NCBI GenBank assembly: GCA_002390845.1
Contig: DGQT01000053.1
Location: 1 to 64,000 of the forward strand
Length of the DNA stretch: 64,000 nt
From: Chitinophagaceae bacterium UBA4407
GTDB lineage: Bacteria > Bacteroidota > Bacteroidia > Chitinophagales > Chitinophagaceae
Reading direction: 5' to 3'
Positions 24,119 to 31,798 of this stretch are shown in pieces (positions within the stretch are counted from its first letter, which is position 1; the number at the start of each line of letters is the position of its first letter). Made by a program: the position numbers and the translations under genes. The notes beneath the pieces are model-generated. The model was not told where the DNA came from. It made no database searches and was given only the letters and a program-made list of their open reading frames with translations.

Positions 24119-25627
24119 TTATTGTGTTGAAGATTCTTTGGTGGTTGATTTTAGTTTGGCATCTATTAAAGCATCGTATTGTTCAATGCTCAGTTTTTTT
24201 GCTATAATGCGTTTATCCGCATCAAGTAAATACATGGTTGGTGTTTGAAAAATATCGTACAACTGCCGGTAATTGGGCCTTCCGGCTTTGTCATCTTCTT
24301 CACGCCCTTCTTTTGTTTGCCAGCAATGATACCAGCCATTCAAATGATTTTCTTTTATGAACGCTTTCCAATCCTCAAAAGTAGCTTCATTGGTGTTTAC
24401 AGAAAATATCGCCACGCCTTGTTCTTTCCATTTGGCTTCATAAATAGAATCCAGTTTGGGAACTTCTATTTTGCAATGTCCGCAGGTGGGATCCCAGAAA
24501 ACAACAAAAGTAAAAGGTGCTTTTACTTTGTACAAGGAAACGGTTTTGCCCGCTGTATCTGTAAGGTCAAGCTGAGGTGCGGGCAGGTTAATCTGGTTTG
24601 CCATCAGGCTGTATGCCCTGTCGAATATATATTTCCGCTGTTTCGCATTCAGCCACAAAGTATCGCCTTTTGAAAAATAATTTTCAAACAGGAAAACAAA
24701 AACTTTATCCTGCCCCATCACTTCGGGGTTTATGTATTTATCGGTAAACTTACCCAGCAGGTAATGATGCACATCTTTGCCGGAACGGGACGAAAGCAGC
24801 ATATAATTTACCTCGGCAATGATAGAGTCAGGCTCTGCGGATACATAATATTTATAATAATCATCCAGCTTGGGATCGAAGAAAGGCGTGTGCACCAGGT
24901 TGTTGTCGTAAAAATTTACTTTGTCCCAAAAATGTTCTTTCATAAAGCGCCAGGCAGCAACAGAGTCTGCAGTGCCATCTGCTTTTTTAGGCCAGATTTT
25001 TAGCTCGGGTGTTTTAACTGCTTCAAAAAAGTTGGCCACCATCGATTCAGGGTGCGTATCAATAATATTCTGCCTGTAATCGTTCAGTTCTTTATTTAAT
25101 TTTTTCTGTTCCTCAAGCACCACCGAAGAATCTGCCGCCGTTTTTGCAGCCCTAAGTTTTTGCTGTGCTGCATTTAGTTTGGGTGCTGTATTCGATAGGA
25201 ACCGGGTATATGCGGCAAATAGTTCGTTTTCTGCAGAGCCCGAAATAGTAAGGGTTTCAAGATGGGCGCTGTCTGCCTTTACATTAAAATGCTGCTGTTC
25301 ATCCATCAGTATTTCAAAAAGCAGGGTATGCGCAGGTGTTACAAAAAAGTAAATACCGCCCGATAATTTCTTATCGCCTTTAAATGTTGCTTCGCTGTTA
25401 TTGTTAAACCATGCACTGTCTACCAGTATTTTATTCTTACCATAGTAAGTACCCAGGTACATCCAGCAGTTTTTGTATGGGGTAATTACGGCATTAACCG
25501 TATAGCCGTTTGCATTAATGGTTTTAGTTGCGGCATTGGTTTTTACGGGTGTTTTTGGTTTAGTAACCTGGCCTTGTGCTACCATGCCCGTTAAACCAAG
25601 GGCCATCACTATAATAAATACTCTCAT
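24119..25627 (-). CDS. TlpA/ResA-like thioredoxin-domain protein
   Basis: A 502-residue exported protein. The signal peptide (FIIVMALGLTGMVAQGQ) is followed by a beta-rich DUF4369-like domain, a helical DUF5106-like segment and a C-terminal thioredoxin fold with redox motif C-G-H-C in FWDPTCGHCKIEVPKLD and the cis-Pro region QTPTMYLLD. It should reduce or isomerise disulphides in the periplasm. Immediately downstream in the same operon is the two-domain parvulin, suggesting a combined folding unit. Start chosen at the single good signal-peptide Met with GGAAC-type purine run upstream. Confidence 0.92.
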   Translation of the reverse strand: MRVFIIVMALGLTGMVAQGQVTKPKTPVKTNAATKTINANGYTVNAVITPYKNCWMYLGTYYGKNKILVDSAWFNNNSEATFKGDKKLSGGIYFFVTPAHTLLFEILMDEQQHFNVKADSAHLETLTISGSAENELFAAYTRFLSNTAPKLNAAQQKLRAAKTAADSSVVLEEQKKLNKELNDYRQNIIDTHPESMVANFFEAVKTPELKIWPKKADGTADSVAAWRFMKEHFWDKVNFYDNNLVHTPFFDPKLDDYYKYYVSAEPDSIIAEVNYMLLSSRSGKDVHHYLLGKFTDKYINPEVMGQDKVFVFLFENYFSKGDTLWLNAKQRKYIFDRAYSLMANQINLPAPQLDLTDTAGKTVSLYKVKAPFTFVVFWDPTCGHCKIEVPKLDSIYEAKWKEQGVAIFSVNTNEATFEDWKAFIKENHLNGWYHCWQTKEGREEDDKAGRPNYRQLYDIFQTPTMYLLDADKRIIAKKLSIEQYDALIDAKLKSTTKESSTQ

Positions 25628-25740
25628 GTTCCTTTATATTAAAACGTAAATATATTCAAATTGAATATTGCGGTTGTTAATCCTGTGTAAAAGAATGGTT
25701 TTACTTTTTATAAACAAGCTGCAAATACATTTTTTTTGGC

Positions 25741-25783
25741 CGGGGCAGGCGTATTTAATCGCATTGCCTGTGAGCCTGCCCCG
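25741..25783. repeat. Strong GC hairpin CGGGGCAGGC / GCCTGCCCCG
   Basis: A perfect 10-bp stem with a 23-nt loop, preceded by T-runs and followed by AAATTTTTT. It sits immediately before a type II arm and is probably part of the same composite intergenic element. Could also end transcription from either side. Confidence 0.7.
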
Positions 25784-25789
25784 AAATTT

Positions 25790-25845
25790 TTTGATACCAG
25801 CTGTAGCAACCCCCATTTGTCTTCGTTGCGTCGCAAATCGACGAA
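25790..25845. repeat. Dispersed IR family, type II arm (left orientation)
   Basis: TTGATACCAGCTGTAGCAAC, CTTCGTTGCGTCGCAAATCG. Pairs loosely with the long-form right arm at 26121-26206; the 275 bp between hold no gene or signal that I can recognise. Confidence 0.65.
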
Positions 25846-26120
25846 GGAGATTCGCGAATACAAAAACATCAATAAAAATTTAATGAGCAATCCTTTCATC
25901 TGTTGAATAACTATTGAACAAGAAAAGCCTGGGTTTATACACTGGTACCTGATATTACTATTCTTCTTTAAGGTGCACAAAGCAATTTTGGTTCTCCATT
26001 TCAGGCGCAGTAGAGATTTGATCCAATCATCCAGCTCTTTTCAATCACATTTAGAAATCTTTAGTAATAAGAATGAGATTGCTTCCCGTAGTGCCTCTTT
26101 GTAAAAATAACGGTTATCAT

Positions 26121-26206
26121 CCTTCGCTTAAATGCTGCTATGAAAAGAGAACCCTGAACCGAGCGTGGCAAGAAAAGCTTCATAGATGATCTTTAGCCGG
26201 TCTCAA
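26121..26206. repeat. Dispersed IR family, long-form right arm
   Basis: CTTCGCTTAAATGCTGCTAT, GAAAAGAGAACCCTGAACCG, AGCGTGGCAAGAAAAGCTTC, TTTAGCCGGTCTCAAAAA. Confidence 0.75.
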
Positions 26207-26351
26207 AAAAACAAATAAAAAATCCCGGTAGAAACCAGGACTGTACATGAGAAAATCTGCTTGCTTGTATAGCTATGAACCTATATTGCTGTTGCAAAAT
26301 TGCGGATTGTATATAAACAAATTGTAACCGTAATGTGGCTTTTGTATTAAT

Positions 26352-26382
26352 AAAAAACCACCCCTGAAAGAGATGGTTTTTT
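26352..26382. terminator. Terminator beyond the beta-helix lipoprotein gene
   Basis: Stem AAAAAACCA / TGGTTTTTT with a 13-nt loop, T-runs on both strands, 18 bp beyond the stop at 26401. Confidence 0.75.
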
Positions 26383-26400
26383 GCAAAGCAATGATATTGT

Positions 26401-27819
26401 TTATAAACTAAGATTTAGTTTGCTCCAGCCTTTCCACCAGTCTGCATCGGGCGTACCTGCGGGGCCAACTGCGCCACGATAAGTTACCGGTGTAAAACCT
26501 GTTACTTTAAGATTGGTAAAACTTGCACCGGTTAGCAACGGCGAACCATCTTGCGGCGTAAAATCTGGATTGGAATAATTGTAAGGGGCGGCAAGTTTTA
26601 CTTCGTCGTTTGTAACTAAAATACTGTTTCCATAAGCCGGTGTAAGAAACCAGTTGCGGGCAGAATCAAGTGTCCAGCCTGTTGGGGCACTTATGCTGGC
26701 TGAATAACTTACCGGTGTTGCACTGCCTGCAACAATAGTGGACTGAATATTCAGCGTATTTGCTTTTATATTATTATCAGTAGGTGTTCCTTTACTTGCA
26801 TCTACCAGCACTCCGGTAGGATAGCCCATAATAACCGAATTGAAAATGGAAATAGTTGTATTCCTGCGTACCTGCGCACCTGCAAGAAATAAACTGTTGC
26901 CAATATTGGTAAGGTTTTGCCTTGGCCCTATTACCGTAATATTGCTGTAAACGCCGGATGTTTGAGGAAGTAACGTACTTCCGTTTGCATCGTTATCGCT
27001 TTCAAAAGATTCACTCTTAGAAATATCTGCAATTGCAGAATCCCTCATTACAATACCCCATTGTACTTTGCCGCTCCAGCCGTTATCTGTATCAAAATCA
27101 TCGTCAAGCGTGCTGATCATAATGGTATGTTTTAAATCTACTGATCCGCCAAAACATTCGATAGCATCATCATTTGCTTTGAATATTTCTACATAGTCAA
27201 TCACGGTAGATTTGCCTACACCGGCAAGTGTTAAACCGTTCAGTTCATTATCGGGCAGGTATGCATAACCTGCATATTCTATACGAACATAGCGCAGCAC
27301 GCCTGAGTTATCCGTATCAACCGCACCGCCATATAAACCAAGGCTTTCAGCATTGTTTACACCGCCCTCTACCGAGCCTACACCTGCTACACCATTGTAA
27401 GATGAATTGGTTTTTGCATTACCTAGAATTACAATACCACCCCAGTCTCCACGCTGCGGGCTTGGCTGATCAGAGGTAAATACAATCGGGTTGTCTTTAG
27501 TGGCATCGGCAATTATCTGGCTACCTCTTGTAATTACCAATGTACCTCTTGAGGTAGCTCCTTTTTCTCCCTGTATTACGGTGCCTGGTTCTATGGTAAG
27601 TTTTGCATTATTTACCACGTAAACTATGCCGCGGATTTTGTAAACATAGTTCGCTTTCAAGGTTCTGTCTGCAGAAATTTTACCTTCAAGTATGGTGTTT
27701 TCTTCAGTACTTGTGCCGCCGCCGCCGGGATTGGTAATAATCACATCTTCCTGAATTTTGCGGCACGAACTAATGGCCAGTACCGTTAAAGCTAATGTGT
27801 AATTAAGAAGCTTCTTCAT
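26401..27819 (-). CDS. Beta-helix-like lipoprotein paired with the TonB receptor
   Basis: A 472-residue lipoprotein with lipobox AISS-C19. The body is repetitive beta structure: ILEGKISADRTLKA, KLTIEPGTVIQGEKG, GTLVITRGSQIIADA, then the signature GDWGGIVILGNAKTN, GVLRYVRIEYAGY and GVGKSTVIDYVEIF. This pattern fits a right-handed parallel beta-helix. In other Bacteroidota relatives are often encoded beside a TonB-dependent receptor, as here (28106-30922), and are sometimes wrongly labelled multidrug transporters. A role in binding or processing the receptor's ligand at the cell surface is inferred. An inverted-repeat element separates the two genes, so this gene may have its own promoter. Confidence 0.85.
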   Translation of the reverse strand: MKKLLNYTLALTVLAISSCRKIQEDVIITNPGGGGTSTEENTILEGKISADRTLKANYVYKIRGIVYVVNNAKLTIEPGTVIQGEKGATSRGTLVITRGSQIIADATKDNPIVFTSDQPSPQRGDWGGIVILGNAKTNSSYNGVAGVGSVEGGVNNAESLGLYGGAVDTDNSGVLRYVRIEYAGYAYLPDNELNGLTLAGVGKSTVIDYVEIFKANDDAIECFGGSVDLKHTIMISTLDDDFDTDNGWSGKVQWGIVMRDSAIADISKSESFESDNDANGSTLLPQTSGVYSNITVIGPRQNLTNIGNSLFLAGAQVRRNTTISIFNSVIMGYPTGVLVDASKGTPTDNNIKANTLNIQSTIVAGSATPVSYSASISAPTGWTLDSARNWFLTPAYGNSILVTNDEVKLAAPYNYSNPDFTPQDGSPLLTGASFTNLKVTGFTPVTYRGAVGPAGTPDADWWKGWSKLNLSL

Positions 27820-27865
27820 ATTCTTACGTTTGATTTTATAAATGATCTTTTTTTAAAACGAATAC

Positions 27866-28100
27866 ATTTTTTTTGAACCTGGCAGTAAATCTTTGTGAAG
27901 CTTTACTTGCGTCGCACTCTTGTACTTTCTAATCATTATTCAGCAATGTGCATCAACCTTACTATTTACTAAGCTCATTTATCTGCACCGTTAAATTTTA
28001 TACGGCTATTAATTTGCGCTGCTGTTGCTGCCCATTGATATACAGATAAAGTGATTGCGACGCAACAGGCGATGCCATGAAAACTGATGCTGGTATTATA
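27866..28100. repeat. Dispersed IR family, chimeric element (L arm plus type II right arm)
   Basis: Left T8, GAACCTGGCAG, AAGCTTTACTTGCGTCGCAC, TCTTGTAC; right ATACAGATAAAGTGATTGCG, ACGCAACAGGCGATGCCATG, AAAACTGATGCTGGTATTA. It fills the gap between the TonB-receptor gene and the beta-helix lipoprotein gene. Confidence 0.85.
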
Positions 28101-28105
28101 AAAAA

Positions 28106-30922
28106 TTACTTTATACTATATGCAAATGAAAGGCTTACACCTGTTCCATATTTTCTTGAAAGTGCAAGCGCATCAAGCCCGGAATTAAATTTATTGTTGC
28201 CGTTAAGGTCGTGATAGAAATAAGCCCGGCGGTTAACAAGGTCTGTGATGCTTAATTTTATTTCGCCCTTTGTTTTCATGATTTTTTTAGCAACCTGAAA
28301 ATCCAGTAAAGGTCTTGGAGCTTCCCATACAGGCGGCAACTGTTCGTTACCCACGTAAATAATCCTGCGGCCAACCTGGTTAAACAATAATGTAGTATTT
28401 AAACCAATTTCTTCAATATCGTACTGCAAACCTGCATTGATAAGGTAAGGCGATTGACCCTGCATGGGCCTGTTGAGAACATCCTGGTCGAACTTAACAC
28501 GGTTGTAGATATAAGAGAAATTACCCTGTGCCGTAAAATGTTTTAACCCGGGAATAAAATCCAGTTTCTTTCTGAATTCAAATTCAAGTCCGTACGATTT
28601 GGCACTTGTTTTATCATTATCAACATAATTAAAAATACCTGACGAACCTGCGCCTGATTGGTTAAAGGCAAGCTCAATTGGGTTGTTGAAAAATTTATAA
28701 AAAGCACCTACGGTTATAAGCTCGCCCGGCCTTGGATATATTTCGTAACGAATATCAAAATTGGTAACTTTTGTACGCTGCAGGTTGGGGTTACCAATAA
28801 TGGTAGCGCCAATTTCAAAGTCGTAGAACGCAGTACCGGTAAGCTCTCTGAACTCCGGCCTTATAACTGTTTGAGAACCGGCAACACGCAGGTTGGTAGT
28901 ATTATTCAGTTTAACGGTGGCATTAACAGCAGGCAGAAAATCGCCAACTTTACTGTAACTGTACCGTGGATCAGATTTATAAACACTGCCCACCAACTGG
29001 TCAAAGTTTTCGTAGCGTACACCCCAAACAACCCTTAACCAATCGTTCAATGCATTATCAAACTGAACATAGCCGGCATTTAATATAGAGTTGGCGATAT
29101 AGCGGAAATAAATCCCTGATATCTCATCGAAATGAAACTGGTTATCTGCTGCGCCAAAATTTTCCGGTGCAAAGATTGCAGAAGGGTCAAGTGCTTTTAA
29201 AGCTGGATTGTCAGAAGGCAATGATATAGAGAAAGGGCGCGAATCATATATTCTGTCTTTAACCTGGAAATTATAACCTGCTTTTACTGTTTGCTTTCTT
29301 TTAAAAAGATTAAAAGTTTTGGTTACATCGCCACCTGCATTGTATATGTAATCGTTCAGGTTAGAATAAAATACACTGCCCGTTTTCTGCGATAAAGTAT
29401 TTGAAAGCAAAGCAAGGTAAGGCGCATTGGGGTCGCCCGCTGCCTGGTTATATTGTAAGCGGCGTTGCTGTGGCACATACTGGTCAAGAATACTAAAACT
29501 TCCAAACCAGTTAAATTTGGTTTTTATAGAAGGAATATTATGCTCGCCGTTTACCTGCGTATTGAAAAAAGTATTGTTTCTAAAACCGTATTCGTACGCT
29601 TTAATATTTTCGCCGGTTTGAGAATTTGATTCAAAATCTTTACCGGTACGTAGCGTGGTATAATCCTGTGTATTTACATTCAACAGGTTTCTGAAACTGA
29701 TCTTGTTATTAGGGTTTAACCTAATGGAGAAATTAGCAAGTGCACCCCATAAAACATCTTGTGTGTACTTATTATTAAAGTAATCAAATGTAGCTTCTGC
29801 TTTTGAATCATTGATATTGAAGAACCTGTTTTCGTAATCAAGGTTCTTTACACTTCTGTTGTAAGTAAGGGTGACTACGCCACCAACATCTTTTTTAAAT
29901 AATTTGGTTGCAAATCCGCTGTTCAACTGAAATGACTGCCCCAATGCTGACAAAGCATTGCTATTGGTATTGTAACCCCAGCTTTTGGCAGCAATTGGTT
30001 TGCCCAATTCAATTTTTTCATCTGTATTTAAGGTGCCAAAAGCATTTTTGGTGGGGAAATTGTTGGCCAGGGCCCTTGTGCCGTCATCGAAACCAAGCCA
30101 ATCTAATTTACCACCAGAATAACTCTTAAAATCTTTACCAAGCGTATTACTGTTAGAGTTTGTTCCAAACTGAATATTAAGGAATCCCTTTGAAGGAATA
30201 TCCCGTGTGTTAACCTGGATTAAACCACCAGCCCACTCTGCAGAATATTCAGGAATAAATGTTTTGTTTACAATAATGTTCTCAACTATTGCCGAGGGAA
30301 ATATATCAAATGAAAACGTTTTTCTGTCAGGCTCTGTGCTTGATAACAACACGCCATTTAGCATTGCCTGGTTATAACGGTCGCTTAAGCCGCGTACAAT
30401 TATATAACGGCCTTCCTGTATAGATAAACCGGTAACGCGTTTAAGTGCTTCACCAGTATTTTTATCCGGACTCCGGCGTATAGCTTCGGCAGAAATAACC
30501 TGTGCCACAGCGTTTGTATTCTTTTGAAACTGTATTAATGAATTGGTACTTTCTTTACGGGCAGATGTTTTTACAGTTACACCCTGCAGATTATTCGATT
30601 TTGCCACAAGTGTAATGTTGATCTCATTTACCTGGCTGGCAGAGGCCTCAACATCCGTAATGTTTTTTGTAGCAAAACCAACAGCCGTTATTTCAATTTC
30701 AAACTTTTTACCTGTTGCAATACTAAGTGAAAACCGGCCATCTACATCAGTTGCCGTACCGGCATTCGTGCCGATGACTTTTATTGAAGCGCCAACAACG
30801 GGGCGGTTACTTTCGTCTGTTACCCTGCCGGTAATTTTCGCCGTTTGTGCAAAAATAAACTGGCTTACCAGCAATAAAATAGTGAGGAGAGCAATGTGGT
30901 TAGCATATCTCTTTGCGTGCAT
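28106..30922 (-). CDS. TonB-dependent receptor with N-terminal carboxypeptidase-like domain
   Basis: A 938-residue outer-membrane importer. Signal peptide to about residue 26 (ending FAQ), a CarboxypepD_reg-like domain (ITGRVTDESNRPVVGASIKV to about 110), a plug domain (EALKRVTGLSIQEGRYIIVR, GLSDRYNQAMLNGVLLSS) and a 22-strand barrel ending in the aromatic-poor FAYSIK. It lacks the SusC signature and is not followed by susD; the partner is the beta-helix lipoprotein downstream. The substrate is unknown. Six sites in an 11-bp rhythm lie just upstream of its -7 region, the kind of array bound by PhoB-like OmpR-family regulators, so phosphate limitation is a candidate signal. Confidence 0.93.
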   Translation of the reverse strand: MHAKRYANHIALLTILLLVSQFIFAQTAKITGRVTDESNRPVVGASIKVIGTNAGTATDVDGRFSLSIATGKKFEIEITAVGFATKNITDVEASASQVNEINITLVAKSNNLQGVTVKTSARKESTNSLIQFQKNTNAVAQVISAEAIRRSPDKNTGEALKRVTGLSIQEGRYIIVRGLSDRYNQAMLNGVLLSSTEPDRKTFSFDIFPSAIVENIIVNKTFIPEYSAEWAGGLIQVNTRDIPSKGFLNIQFGTNSNSNTLGKDFKSYSGGKLDWLGFDDGTRALANNFPTKNAFGTLNTDEKIELGKPIAAKSWGYNTNSNALSALGQSFQLNSGFATKLFKKDVGGVVTLTYNRSVKNLDYENRFFNINDSKAEATFDYFNNKYTQDVLWGALANFSIRLNPNNKISFRNLLNVNTQDYTTLRTGKDFESNSQTGENIKAYEYGFRNNTFFNTQVNGEHNIPSIKTKFNWFGSFSILDQYVPQQRRLQYNQAAGDPNAPYLALLSNTLSQKTGSVFYSNLNDYIYNAGGDVTKTFNLFKRKQTVKAGYNFQVKDRIYDSRPFSISLPSDNPALKALDPSAIFAPENFGAADNQFHFDEISGIYFRYIANSILNAGYVQFDNALNDWLRVVWGVRYENFDQLVGSVYKSDPRYSYSKVGDFLPAVNATVKLNNTTNLRVAGSQTVIRPEFRELTGTAFYDFEIGATIIGNPNLQRTKVTNFDIRYEIYPRPGELITVGAFYKFFNNPIELAFNQSGAGSSGIFNYVDNDKTSAKSYGLEFEFRKKLDFIPGLKHFTAQGNFSYIYNRVKFDQDVLNRPMQGQSPYLINAGLQYDIEEIGLNTTLLFNQVGRRIIYVGNEQLPPVWEAPRPLLDFQVAKKIMKTKGEIKLSITDLVNRRAYFYHDLNGNNKFNSGLDALALSRKYGTGVSLSFAYSIK

Positions 30923-30938
30923 GTGTTAATAATTTTTG

Positions 30939-30946
30939 CAAAGGAA
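30939..30946 (-). promoter_or_regulatory. Weak -7 box for the TonB receptor (TTCCTTTG)
   Basis: Minus-strand TTCCTTTG differs from TAnnTTTG at one position and ends 16 nt before the ATG. A weak box would suit an activator-dependent promoter, given the phased array just upstream. Confidence 0.45.
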
Positions 30947-30955
30947 CGCCTCCAA

Positions 30956-31021
30956 TGTTACGGGTAGGTTAACCCAATGTTAAGCGATTGTTACCTCAAG
31001 ATTACCGCAATGTTAAGTCTG
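30956..31021 (-). promoter_or_regulatory. Six-unit operator array with 11-bp period (Pho-box-like)
   Basis: Starting at 30956, 30967, 30978, 30989, 31000 and 31011 the plus strand reads TGTTAC, GGTTAA, TGTTAA, TGTTAC, GATTAC, TGTTAA, each unit exactly 11 bp from the next. Tandem 11-bp spacing is the hallmark of PhoB-type binding, and the TTAA/TTAC cores resemble the CTTAACCT half-sites of cyanobacterial Pho boxes. The array lies 10 bp upstream of the weak -7 box of the TonB-receptor gene, the right place for an activator. Confidence 0.65.
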
Positions 31022-31059
31022 ATTTTTTAAAGTCGGCTGCATTAACGGAGATTGGGTTT

Positions 31060-31156
31060 TACTTGCCACGCTCGTTTCGCAGTTCCGTTTTTATGGCAAC
31101 ATTTAAGCGAAGGATGGGGGATTTTCCAGATTAATTTCGGGATAGCCCACTTGCAG
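31060..31156. repeat. Dispersed IR family, long-form left arm, degenerate
   Basis: ACTTGCCACGCTCGTTTCGC, AGTTCCGTTTTTATGGCAAC, ATTTAAGCGAAGGATGG, TTAATTTCGGGATAGCCCAC. The outer GAGCCCGGC arm is missing. Confidence 0.7.
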
Positions 31157-31193
31157 ATAGGGATTCTATGGAGCAGTATAAATAAAAATTATA

Positions 31194-31613
31194 TCAAAAA
31201 CTCCTGTTTTCTTTAACCCGATCTTTTATATACTCGGCAATTTCACTCATGGTAGCGCCAGGTGCAAACAATCTTCCTACGCCCATTTCATTTAAAGTTT
31301 TCATATCATCTTCGGGAATAATTCCACCACCCGTAAGTAACACATCATTCATTTCTTTTTCTTTCAGCAGCTTAATTATCTTGGGGAATACGGTCATGTG
31401 TGCGCCGCTTAAAATGCTTACACCAATGGCATCTACATCTTCCTGCAAGGCAGCATTAACCACCATTTCGGGGGTTTGGCGCAGACCCGTGTAAATCACT
31501 TCCATTCCTGCATCGCGTAAGGCAGTGGCAATAACTTTTGCACCTCGGTCATGACCATCTAATCCAACCTTTGCAACTAAAACACGTACCGGCCTGCTTA
31601 ATTCTCTACTCAT
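31194..31613 (-). CDS. Cobalamin-binding subunit, methylmalonyl-CoA-mutase C-terminal type
   Basis: A 139-residue stand-alone B12-binding domain. The axial-ligand motif D19-x-H21-xx-G24 is in KVGLDGHDRGAKVIA, with SILSGAHMTVFPKI and the tail-binding LTGGGIIPEDD. It should bind adenosylcobalamin and complete a split mutase of the methylmalonyl- or isobutyryl-CoA type whose catalytic subunit is encoded elsewhere; nothing nearby supplies it. A TACTTTTG box at 31636-31643 gives it its own promoter. Along with nrdJ it shows that this organism uses adenosylcobalamin. Confidence 0.93.
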   Translation of the reverse strand: MSRELSRPVRVLVAKVGLDGHDRGAKVIATALRDAGMEVIYTGLRQTPEMVVNAALQEDVDAIGVSILSGAHMTVFPKIIKLLKEKEMNDVLLTGGGIIPEDDMKTLNEMGVGRLFAPGATMSEIAEYIKDRVKENRSF

Positions 31614-31635
31614 GCAACCGTGATTTTTTATACTT

Positions 31636-31643
31636 CAAAAGTA
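31636..31643 (-). promoter_or_regulatory. Bacteroidota -7 promoter box (TACTTTTG)
   Basis: Minus-strand TACTTTTG ends 22 nt before the ATG of the B12-binding subunit. Confidence 0.55.
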
Positions 31644-31714
31644 ATTGATTTTAATCGATCAGAACTGTTGCCAATGAAGCATGGTTTTGGCTGTTAAAAG
31701 CTCAGTAAAGATTT

Positions 31715-31775
31715 GCCGTACAAGAGTGCGACGCAAGGGACGATCATACAGTATCAAAAGCCCGTCCCATAAAAA
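31715..31775. repeat. Dispersed IR family, right arm
   Basis: GCCGTACAAGAGTGCGACGC, AAGGGACGATCATACAG, AAAAGCCCGTCCCATAAAAA. It ends 15 bp before the helicase -7 box. Confidence 0.8.
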
Positions 31776-31789
31776 TTCTTTCTTAACAC

Positions 31790-31797
31790 TATCTTTG
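31790..31797 (+). promoter_or_regulatory. -7 promoter box overlapping the helicase start (TATCTTTG)
   Basis: TATCTTTG is followed after one base by ATG ATG GCG. Transcription would begin inside or after the first two Met codons, so the working start is either a leaderless one at 31802 or the Met at 31814. Confidence 0.6.
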
Positions 31798-31798
31798 A

